This document shows, one piece after another, positions 15,775 through 22,695 of a stretch of 32,021 bases of DNA. The notes under the pieces are model-generated. The model made no database searches. It worked only from the letters and a program-made list of their open reading frames with translations, and was not told where the DNA came from. This DNA is from Mediterranea sp. (in: CFB group bacteria) (GTDB taxonomy: Bacteria > Bacteroidota > Bacteroidia > Bacteroidales > Bacteroidaceae), in contig JAISIX010000261.1 of the NCBI GenBank assembly GCA_031261805.1, positions 1 through 32,021 of the forward strand, in the 5' to 3' direction. Numbering within the stretch: the stretch's first letter is position 1; each line of letters begins with the position of its first letter. The position numbers and the translations under genes were made by a program.

Positions 15775-18428
15775 TCAGCTTCCGCATCGAATACAGGACC
15801 AATTGGGGTGAAGAAGTGCGCATAGCCGGACTGGCGGAAGGCTCGCTCCCCATGCACACCACCGACGGCATCTACTGGACAGCCGAGTGGGAGGCCAACG
15901 TCCCCCGCGAGGGACAACAGCTCAGCTATCGGTACCAGATAGAGCAAGACGGGGTGGTGGTACGCAAGGAGTGGGACTGCTTCCCCCGCACACTCTTCGT
16001 CGTTGGCCCATCGGCCAAGCAGTACAGGGTGGAGGACAGCTGGAAGATGATTCCCGGCCATGCCTACCTCTATAGCTCCGCCTTCACGGAGGCGTTGCTG
16101 GCCCATCCCAAGCGCGACAGATGGCCACAGGCATACCGACGGAGCATCGTCATCAAGGCCTATGCCCCGCACATAGGGCCGGAATATGGCCTTGCCGTGT
16201 GTGGCAACCAGCAGGCGCTGGGACAGTGGAACACCGCCGAGGCCGTACCGATGAGCGATGCAGGCTTCCCCGAATGGCAGGTAGAGTTGGATGCCTCCAA
16301 GCTGATGTTCCCGCTGGAATATAAGTTCATCCTCTACCGAAAAGAGGACCACTCCCTGGTGGGATGGGAGATGAACCCCAACCGTTGCCTGGCCGACCCC
16401 AAGCTGGAACCCAACGAGACACTTGTGGTAGCCGACCGCTACGCCTACTTCGACATTCCCTCCTGGCGAGGGGCGGGCGTGGCCATCCCCGTCTTCTCCC
16501 TCCGCACAGAAGGGAGTTTCGGTGTGGGCGACTTCGGCGACCTGCGCCGCTTGGTGGACTGGGCGGCACGCACCGGCCTGAAAATGATACAGATACTGCC
16601 GGTGAACGACACCACCATGACACATACCTGGACCGACTCGTATCCCTACAACAGCATCTCTATCTATGCCTTCCATCCCATGTATGCCGACCTTCGGCAG
16701 ATGGGACACCTTCGCGACCGGAAGGCACAAGCCCGCTTTGACCGTCGGCAACGGGAACTGAACGCCCTGCCCACGCTGGACTACGAGGCGGTGAACGAGT
16801 CAAAGAGGGAACTCTTCGGCCTCCTCTACCGGCAGGAGGGAGAGGCGTTGCTGGCCACGGAGGGCTTCCGGGACTTCTTCGAGGCCAACCGCGAATGGCT
16901 CCGTCCGTACGCCGCCTTTTGCTACCTGCGCGATGCCTACGGCACGCCCGACTTCCGCCAGTGGCCAGCCTACTCCACCTACCGCCCCGAAGAGATAGAG
17001 GCGCTCTGCACGCCCGGCAACGAAGGATATCCACACATCGCCCTCGCCTACTTCATCCAGTACCACTTGCACCTGCAGTTGCAAGCCGTGAGGCAGTATG
17101 CCCGCCAACATGGAGTGGCGCTCAAGGGCGACATCCCCATCGGCATCAGCCGCAACAGCGTGGAGGCCTGGACCGAACCGCATTACTTCAACCTCGACGG
17201 ACAGGCAGGGGCACCCCCCGACGACTTCTCCGTGAACGGGCAGAACTGGGGGTTCCCCACCTACAACTGGGAGGTGATGGCGCAGGACGGCTACCGCTGG
17301 TGGATGAGACGCTTCCGCAAGATGGCCGAATACTTCGACGCCTACCGCATCGACCACATCCTCGGCTTCTTCCGTATCTGGGAGATTCCGCTCGATGCCG
17401 TGCACGGGTTGCTGGGGCATTTCGTCCCCGCCCTCCCCATGAGCCGCGAGGAGATGGCGGGCTATGGCTTCACGTTCCGCGAGGAGTTCCTCCGCCCGTT
17501 TATCCACAACAGTTTCCTATCGCAGCTCTTCGGTCCGCACACGGCCGAGGTGAAACGGCGCTTCCTGGTGCCCACTACCCCCGGCAGTTATCGCCTGAAG
17601 GAGGGCTTCGGCACCCAACGGGAGGTGGAGCGTTACTTCGCCGGACACGACGATGCCGACAGCCGATGGATACGCGATGGCCTCTACACACTCATCAGCA
17701 ACGTGCTCTTTGTGGCCGACCCTCGTGAGGCCGACCGCTACCACCCACGCATCGGCGTGCAGCACGACTATGTGTTCCGGTCGCTGGGGCAGGCAGAGCA
17801 GGAGGCCTTCAACCGCCTCTACGACCATTACTTCTACCACCGCCACAACGACTTCTGGTACTGCCAGGCCATGCAGAAGCTGCCACGCCTCACGCAGTCC
17901 ACCCGTATGCTGGTGTGTGGCGAGGACCTTGGCATGATACCCGCCTGCGTGCCACAGGTGATGAGCGAACTACGCATCCTCTCGCTGGAGATTCAGCGTA
18001 TGCCTAAGCTCTACGGACAGGAGTTCGGCCGGCCGGCTGAGTATCCGTACCCGTCCGTCAGCACCATCTCCACCCACGACATGTCGACCCTGCGTGGCTG
18101 GTGGGAGGAGAACCTCCAGCAGACACAACGTTACTACAACACCGTGCTCGGCCACTACGGCACAGCACCCGCCACCGCCACGCCCGAGCTGTGTGAGGAG
18201 GTGCTACGCCAGCACTTGGCGGGTAGCTCCATCCTCTGCATCCCCTCCTGGCAGGACTGGCTCTCCATCGACGGTCGCCTGCGCAACCCCGACGTGGAGG
18301 CCGAACGCATCAACGTGCCGGCCAACCCACGCAACTACTGGCGATACCGAATGCACCTCACCCTGGAGCAACTGCTGGCAGAGGAGGAGCTGAACGAGAA
18401 GATAGCGCGGCTGGCACGGAGAGAATAA
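15768..18428 (+). CDS. malQ: 4-alpha-glucanotransferase (GH77) with N-terminal starch-binding domains
   Basis: The ATG at 15768 gives 886 residues. An upstream ATG in the same frame is inside ung and is rejected. Two CBM20-like beta domains come first (about 1-105 and 125-235, the latter with the YGLAVCGNQQALGQWN pattern). The GH77 barrel follows with nucleophile Asp529 (RIDHI), acid/base Glu719 (GEDLG) and Asp771 (STHDMST). It moves maltodextrin segments between chains in the cytoplasm. The long form with paired CBM20 domains is the type found in Bacteroidetes and in plant DPE2. It overlaps the end of ung by 7 bp and is followed by folB after 25 bp. Confidence 0.93.
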   Translation: MVISFRIEYRTNWGEEVRIAGLAEGSLPMHTTDGIYWTAEWEANVPREGQQLSYRYQIEQDGVVVRKEWDCFPRTLFVVGPSAKQYRVEDSWKMIPGHAYLYSSAFTEALLAHPKRDRWPQAYRRSIVIKAYAPHIGPEYGLAVCGNQQALGQWNTAEAVPMSDAGFPEWQVELDASKLMFPLEYKFILYRKEDHSLVGWEMNPNRCLADPKLEPNETLVVADRYAYFDIPSWRGAGVAIPVFSLRTEGSFGVGDFGDLRRLVDWAARTGLKMIQILPVNDTTMTHTWTDSYPYNSISIYAFHPMYADLRQMGHLRDRKAQARFDRRQRELNALPTLDYEAVNESKRELFGLLYRQEGEALLATEGFRDFFEANREWLRPYAAFCYLRDAYGTPDFRQWPAYSTYRPEEIEALCTPGNEGYPHIALAYFIQYHLHLQLQAVRQYARQHGVALKGDIPIGISRNSVEAWTEPHYFNLDGQAGAPPDDFSVNGQNWGFPTYNWEVMAQDGYRWWMRRFRKMAEYFDAYRIDHILGFFRIWEIPLDAVHGLLGHFVPALPMSREEMAGYGFTFREEFLRPFIHNSFLSQLFGPHTAEVKRRFLVPTTPGSYRLKEGFGTQREVERYFAGHDDADSRWIRDGLYTLISNVLFVADPREADRYHPRIGVQHDYVFRSLGQAEQEAFNRLYDHYFYHRHNDFWYCQAMQKLPRLTQSTRMLVCGEDLGMIPACVPQVMSELRILSLEIQRMPKLYGQEFGRPAEYPYPSVSTISTHDMSTLRGWWEENLQQTQRYYNTVLGHYGTAPATATPELCEEVLRQHLAGSSILCIPSWQDWLSIDGRLRNPDVEAERINVPANPRNYWRYRMHLTLEQLLAEEELNEKIARLARRE

Positions 18429-18453
18429 CAACAGAGCATTTCCCCTAACATTT

Positions 18454-18822
18454 ATGAAGATAGAAAACAGCTACATCTACCTACGCGACCTCCGGTTGTA
18501 TGCCTACCACGGAGTAGGTCCGCAAGAGAACCTGATAGGCAACGAGTACACCCTCCAGCTCAAATGCCGCGTTGACATCAGCCGGGCCATGGCTACCGAC
18601 GACGTGACCGACACGGTGAGCTACGCCGAGGTGTACGAGGTCGTGAAGCAGGAGATGTCCACCCCCTCACGCCTGCTGGAACATGTCGGCGGTCGCATCG
18701 TGGAGCGCCTCTTCGCTTGCTTCCCCGGCATCAAAGAGATAGAACTCGACCTCGCCAAGCGCAACCCGCCCATGGGAGCTGATGTCGATTCGGCCGGCAT
18801 AGTGCTGCGATGCGTGCGGTAG
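18454..18822 (+). CDS. folB: Dihydroneopterin aldolase
   Basis: This 122-residue protein matches FolB in length and in motifs. These are LRLYAYHGVGPQENLIGNEY near the N-terminus, YAEVYEVVKQEM in the middle, and LAKRNPPMGADVDSAGI with the conserved Lys near the C-terminus. It splits 7,8-dihydroneopterin to 6-hydroxymethyl-dihydropterin and glycolaldehyde in folate synthesis. It lies 25 bp after malQ and is probably co-transcribed with it; there is no obvious metabolic link. Confidence 0.93.
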   Translation: MKIENSYIYLRDLRLYAYHGVGPQENLIGNEYTLQLKCRVDISRAMATDDVTDTVSYAEVYEVVKQEMSTPSRLLEHVGGRIVERLFACFPGIKEIELDLAKRNPPMGADVDSAGIVLRCVR

Positions 18823-18859
18823 AGAGGACGGCTTTCCCCCGACAATATTCCTTGGTAGT

Positions 18860-18898
18860 GCGCCGCAACGGGAGTTTTTTATTATCTTTGCGCCGCAA
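18860..18898 (+). promoter_or_regulatory. Promoter of the 18954 gene with flanking direct repeats
   Basis: TATCTTTG (18883-18890) fits TAnnTTTG. Two exact copies of GCGCCGCAA lie at 18860-18868 and 18890-18898, 30 bp apart, one just touching the -7 element. They could be a regulator binding site or chance. The start codon is 63 bp downstream of the -7 element. Confidence 0.55.
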
Positions 18899-18953
18899 GC
18901 CACAGGCCTTGCACCCATGTTTGATTCGTAAACTATAAAATAGAATAATAGCA

Positions 18954-19592
18954 ATGAGCTTATTTGGTCTGTTTAAGAAGAAATCCGACGCCACGCAAGT
19001 GGGCAACGTCGAGGACTTCGTATCACTCACCCGTGTGTACTTCCAGTCGGTCATCGCCACCAACCTCGGCATCACCAACATCCGTTTCCTGCCCGACGTG
19101 GCCAACTTCAAACGCCTCTTCAAGGTGCCCACCCAAGGTGGCAAGCTGGGGCTGGCCGAGAAGTCGGCTTCCCGCAAGATGTTGATGCACGACTACGGCT
19201 TGCCGGAAAGCTTCTTCAAGGAGATAGACGCCTCCGTAAAGCACAACTGCCGCACACAAAACGACATCCAGCCCTACCTCTATATGTATCAAGGCTTCTC
19301 CAACGACCTGATGATGCTGATAGGCAACCTGATGCAGTGGAAACTCCGCGTACCCTCCTCCTTCAGGAAAGCGCTGTACGCCATGACCCAGAAGACCATC
19401 CAGCAAATATGTACCAAGAAAGTGTGGAAAGCCGACGACGTGCACAAGACTGCCGCTGCCGTACGACAGTATCGCGAACGCTTGGGCTACTCCGAGCAAT
19501 GGATGACGGACTATGTGTTCAACATCGTGATGCTGGCCAAGAAAGAACCGAAGCATAAGAAGGATGACAGCGCCGCTACCACCAAAAAGTAG
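18954..19592 (+). CDS. Conserved hypothetical protein, helical
   Basis: This 212-residue protein is not recognised as a known domain. It has no signal peptide or membrane segment and is predicted mainly helical. It starts MSLFGLFKKKSD, a pattern common in cytoplasmic Bacteroidales proteins of unknown function, and ends in a Lys-rich tail (KKEPKHKKDDSAATTKK). It has its own promoter, and its last 29 bp overlap the next gene, a uracil-DNA-glycosylase-like protein. The overlap suggests a linked role, but nothing in the sequence shows what it is. Confidence 0.8.
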   Translation: MSLFGLFKKKSDATQVGNVEDFVSLTRVYFQSVIATNLGITNIRFLPDVANFKRLFKVPTQGGKLGLAEKSASRKMLMHDYGLPESFFKEIDASVKHNCRTQNDIQPYLYMYQGFSNDLMMLIGNLMQWKLRVPSSFRKALYAMTQKTIQQICTKKVWKADDVHKTAAAVRQYRERLGYSEQWMTDYVFNIVMLAKKEPKHKKDDSAATTKK

Positions 19593-20184
19593 CCTGCCCC
19601 TACCGGAGCGCCACCCCCTGGAACCTTTCCTCCCACCCCACGCCAAACTGCTGATGCTGGGAAGCTTTCCGCCACAAAGAAAGCGATGGTCCATGGACTT
19701 CTATTATCCCAACCTCAACAATGACATGTGGCGCATTGTGGGACTGCTCTTCTTCGGCAACAAGGAGCACTTCCTGAATGCCGACAAGAAGAGCTTCTGT
19801 CGTGAGAGGATTATCGACTTCCTGAATGAGAAGGGCATAGCGCTGTACGACACTGCCTCCGTCGTCCGCCGCTTGCAAGACAACGCCTCCGACAAATTCC
19901 TCGAAGTGGTAGAAGCCACCGACGTGGCTTCACTACTCCGACGGCTACCCCAATGCCGGGCCATCGTCACCACCGGGCAGAAAGCCACCGACACGCTCCG
20001 CGCACAACTGGCCATGGACGAACCCAAGGTAGGCGACTATACGGAGTTCCTCTTCGAGAATCGGGCCATGCGCCTCTACCGTATGCCCTCCTCCTCACGG
20101 GCCTATCCCCTCTCCATCGAAAAGAAAGCCGCCGCCTACGGAGTGATGTACAGGGAGTTGCAATTGCTCTATATCAACTCGTAG
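19564..20184 (+). CDS. Uracil-DNA-glycosylase-superfamily protein
   Basis: This 206-residue protein has the family opening LLMLGSFPPQRKRWSMDFYY followed by NNDMWRIVGLLFFGN, the core TTGQKATDTL, and a late MPSSSRAYPL motif at the place of the leucine-loop motif. This is the pattern of Mug/deoxyinosine-glycosylase-like members, not of Ung. The motif A residues differ from classic Ung, so the damaged base it recognises is unknown. The ATG at 19564 is the only one before the domain. It overlaps the previous gene by 29 bp and the convergent kinase gene by 16 bp at the 3' ends. Confidence 0.75.
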   Translation: MTAPLPPKSSLPLPERHPLEPFLPPHAKLLMLGSFPPQRKRWSMDFYYPNLNNDMWRIVGLLFFGNKEHFLNADKKSFCRERIIDFLNEKGIALYDTASVVRRLQDNASDKFLEVVEATDVASLLRRLPQCRAIVTTGQKATDTLRAQLAMDEPKVGDYTEFLFENRAMRLYRMPSSSRAYPLSIEKKAAAYGVMYRELQLLYINS

Positions 20185-21041
20185 CTTGCCATCTGTATGG
20201 GCATATCGAGGTTGTGCAGCACCTTTTCCAAGAGGATGCCTTCGCGGTTGTCGTACTCGTATCCAAAGGTGGCACGGATGCCTTGCAGGATGAATTGCGC
20301 CGCACGGTCGAGCGCCATGGGCAGGCTGTCGCCTTGCAGCAACGAGCCTGTGATGACGCTGGTAAACGTGTCGCCCGTGCCGGGATAGTGCGCCGGCAGG
20401 TAGGGGCAGGTTATCTTCCAGTAGCAGTCACCTTGGCGGTTGTAGGCATACACGGATGTTTTGTGAGGGTCGTCCTGCACGGGCACGCTGGTGATGATGA
20501 CAATCTCCGGCCCGGCCTCGGAGAGGCGACGCAGGTATTCCTTCAACTCCTCGTCGGTGTTATGCTCCCGGTAGGGCAGGTCGAGGAGGTAGAACAGCTC
20601 CGTCAGGTTAGGCGTTATCACGTCGGCCTTCTTTATCAGCTGGCGCATCTCTGCCACCATCTCCATGTCGAAGTTGCTATAGAGCCGACTGTTGTCGCCC
20701 AGCACAGGGTCCACCACCGTAAGGCTGTCGGCATGACGAAACTCATCAATAAACCCACCCACGATGCGCGCCTGCCTGGGAGAACCCAAGTAGCCGGTAT
20801 AGATGGCATCGAACTGCACGCCCAGCTTCCGCCAGCCCGCTATGATACGGGGCATCTCGTCCGTGAGGTCGCAGAATGAGAAGCTGGGATACTGGGTATG
20901 GTTGGACAACACCGCCGTAGGGAGCGGACATACCTGAAAGCCCATGGTAGAAAGGATGGGAATGACAACCGTAAGCGATACACGCCCCATTCCCGAAAGA
21001 TCGTGCACAGCGGCTATTTTCTTAACTTTGTTCGTGTACAT
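20169..21041 (-). CDS. Pyridoxal/pyridoxamine kinase, PdxK/PdxY-like
   Basis: This 290-residue ribokinase-fold protein has AAVHDLSGMGRVSLTVVIPI at the N-terminus, VVDPVLGDNSRLY in the middle and the anion-hole motif GTGDTF with catalytic base Asp224. This is the pyridoxal-kinase branch, which phosphorylates pyridoxal, pyridoxamine or pyridoxine with ATP in vitamin B6 salvage. It is the last gene of a minus-strand series with queD and queE, 20 bp after queE, and overlaps the convergent glycosylase gene by 16 bp. Substrate preference is not resolved. Confidence 0.85.
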   Translation of the reverse strand: MYTNKVKKIAAVHDLSGMGRVSLTVVIPILSTMGFQVCPLPTAVLSNHTQYPSFSFCDLTDEMPRIIAGWRKLGVQFDAIYTGYLGSPRQARIVGGFIDEFRHADSLTVVDPVLGDNSRLYSNFDMEMVAEMRQLIKKADVITPNLTELFYLLDLPYREHNTDEELKEYLRRLSEAGPEIVIITSVPVQDDPHKTSVYAYNRQGDCYWKITCPYLPAHYPGTGDTFTSVITGSLLQGDSLPMALDRAAQFILQGIRATFGYEYDNREGILLEKVLHNLDMPIQMASYELI

Positions 21042-21061
21042 GATATGTCTAATTCCTCATT

Positions 21062-21607
21062 TTACTGTATACTTATCAGCTTATGCGTCTGTAGGCTAAG
21101 CCTCCACTTGGGATGCCGCAGCACACATTCCACCGTCTCGGCCGTGTTTTGGCAGGAGCAGGGCTGGAGGAAGAAGTGTTCGGCGGGCAACAGCTCGTAG
21201 AGGCCAAGGTCCTGCCCTTCGTACACCACCTTCACCTCGTCCATCCGTTGGATGCCGAGCTTAGCACCTTGCTTGGGCGAGCAGGTCACCCAGTCGATGG
21301 TGGCAGGGATGGGGCGGGTACCATTGGTCTCTATCGTCACATACTTGCCGGCGGCATGGAGGCGGTCTATCAATTCGTCGTCTATCCACAGCGAGGGTTC
21401 TCCTCCGGTGAGCACAACAGTGACAGCGGGGTATCGGCGTACTTCGGCCAGTATCTCATCGTCCGTCATCATCACCCCTTCTTCATGGTGAGTGTCGCAG
21501 AAACTGCATTTCAGATTGCACCCCGAGAAGCGGACAAAGATGGCCGGCGTGCCGGTGTAGTAACCCTCGCCCTGCAGGCTGTAGAATATCTCGTTAATCT
21601 TTCTCAT
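21062..21607 (-). CDS. queE: 7-carboxy-7-deazaguanine synthase (radical SAM)
   Basis: This 181-residue protein has the radical SAM cluster motif in FSGCNLKCSFCDTHH (Cys30, Cys34, Cys37) and the glycine-rich VLTGGEPSLW motif. The short length, with a reduced barrel, is typical of QueE. It converts 6-carboxy-5,6,7,8-tetrahydropterin to 7-carboxy-7-deazaguanine in the queuosine precursor (preQ0) pathway. It overlaps queD by 14 bp, so the two consecutive enzymes are coupled. Confidence 0.94.
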   Translation of the reverse strand: MRKINEIFYSLQGEGYYTGTPAIFVRFSGCNLKCSFCDTHHEEGVMMTDDEILAEVRRYPAVTVVLTGGEPSLWIDDELIDRLHAAGKYVTIETNGTRPIPATIDWVTCSPKQGAKLGIQRMDEVKVVYEGQDLGLYELLPAEHFFLQPCSCQNTAETVECVLRHPKWRLSLQTHKLISIQ

Positions 21608-21926
21608 AAATCACCGTGTTCCCTTCAGACTCTTGCACCTCGGCCTTAAAACATTGGGGTATCTGCTCGCACACCCATCGGGCTATGTTCTCGGCCGTAG
21701 GGTTGAACGGCAACACCTCGCCCAAGTCCTGATGGTCGAGCTTGGCATGGATGGCCTCTTTGATATGGGTAAAGTCCACCACCATGCCAGCCTCGTTGAG
21801 CTGGGCAGAACGGCAGTAGACGGTGATAATCCAGTTGTGACCGTGCAGTCGTGTACATTTGCTGGGATAAGGGAGCTTCAGCCTGTGTGCGGCCGAAATC
21901 TCCATTCGTTTGATTACTGTAAACAT
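21594..21926 (-). CDS. queD: 6-carboxytetrahydropterin synthase
   Basis: The ATG at 21926 is chosen over a TTG three codons upstream and gives 110 residues. Zinc ligands are His14, His28 and His30 (AAHRL and RLHGHNW), and Cys24 is the catalytic cysteine. The later DHQDLGEV segment and the C-terminal EVQESEGN motif complete the family signature. It makes 6-carboxytetrahydropterin from dihydroneopterin triphosphate for queuosine synthesis. It is followed by queE with a 14-bp overlap and preceded by the HdeD-like gene. QueC is not in the window. Confidence 0.93.
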   Translation of the reverse strand: MFTVIKRMEISAAHRLKLPYPSKCTRLHGHNWIITVYCRSAQLNEAGMVVDFTHIKEAIHAKLDHQDLGEVLPFNPTAENIARWVCEQIPQCFKAEVQESEGNTVIYEKD

Positions 21927-21953
21927 GTGTGGCAATAGTTGTTTTTTCTGTTC

Positions 21954-22535
21954 TTACTCAATGACTTCCACATCCGTGACATCTTCGGCATCCAAGTGCG
22001 GCATGGGGCGACGGCGGGCAAACTTAAACCAGCTCACCAACTCCGAGACGGCATACACCAGCATACTCACCCCGATAATCATAAAGGCCACATTGATGGC
22101 ACCCCACGGATTGAAGAGGGCTATGATACCCGCCAGGAGTATCAGGGAGGGCACGACGTAGAACCCGGCGGGCACGTGCATCCAGCGGCGGGCCAGCGAG
22201 AGCGAGTAAATCTGCTGCACACCACCCATCAGCAGGACGAAGCCCAACAGGAACATCAGTATGCTGACAAAGAAGCCAGGCATCACAATGAGCCAGCCCC
22301 CAAACAGCAAGCTCCCCACTCCCTCAATAGGGAAGCGAGGAGCAGGCTTTTCGGCAGACTTGCCATGGGCAAAGTAGCCTACAATCGAGACAACGCCTGG
22401 AATGAGGAACGCTACGCCGAGCGTAATGACTATATAGGTAGCTGCCATGTCGGGCCAAAGCACCAACACCAGTCCTATCACCAGCGCAAAGAGGATACGA
22501 ATAAGCGATAAATTCATTGTCTTCATAACTTCCAT
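21954..22535 (-). CDS. HdeD-family (DUF308) membrane protein
   Basis: This protein of up to 193 residues has about six hydrophobic segments arranged in short pairs, for example LIRILFALVIGLVLVLWP and IVITLGVAFLIPGVVSIVGY. This is the layout of HdeD-like DUF308 proteins. In enteric bacteria HdeD is linked to acid resistance; in Bacteroides the role is not known. Possible starts are ATG at 22535, 22526 and 22517. It lies 27 bp upstream of queD, in the same direction. Confidence 0.8.
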   Translation of the reverse strand: MEVMKTMNLSLIRILFALVIGLVLVLWPDMAATYIVITLGVAFLIPGVVSIVGYFAHGKSAEKPAPRFPIEGVGSLLFGGWLIVMPGFFVSILMFLLGFVLLMGGVQQIYSLSLARRWMHVPAGFYVVPSLILLAGIIALFNPWGAINVAFMIIGVSMLVYAVSELVSWFKFARRRPMPHLDAEDVTDVEVIE

Positions 22536-22602
22536 TTATTAATATAACACGCTACGAAAGTAAGTGTTTGGCAGAAGACACGGAAATAAATTGAGCATTA
22601 AA

Positions 22603-22687
22603 AAATGAAAATTAAAGAATGATAGCACATAGAGCGCCTGCTTACAGGGTATGGCTCGTATGTACTATCATTCTTTAGTTTTCATTT
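22603..22687. terminator. 85-bp inverted repeat at the 3' end of the LruC gene
   Basis: Arms at 22603-22631 and 22659-22687 match at 27 of 29 positions when reversed and complemented. They are AT-rich (ATGAAAATTAAAGAATG type), like the element at 4085-4235. The element starts 9 bp after the stop codon of the LruC-domain gene on the minus strand and probably ends its transcript. Confidence 0.7.
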
Positions 22688-22695
22688 CTCAAGCT

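Noticed and set aside
15753..16751. A 332-codon minus-strand frame opposite malQ
   Set aside because: It is antisense to the CBM20 region of a clear GH77 gene and has no start context or domain.
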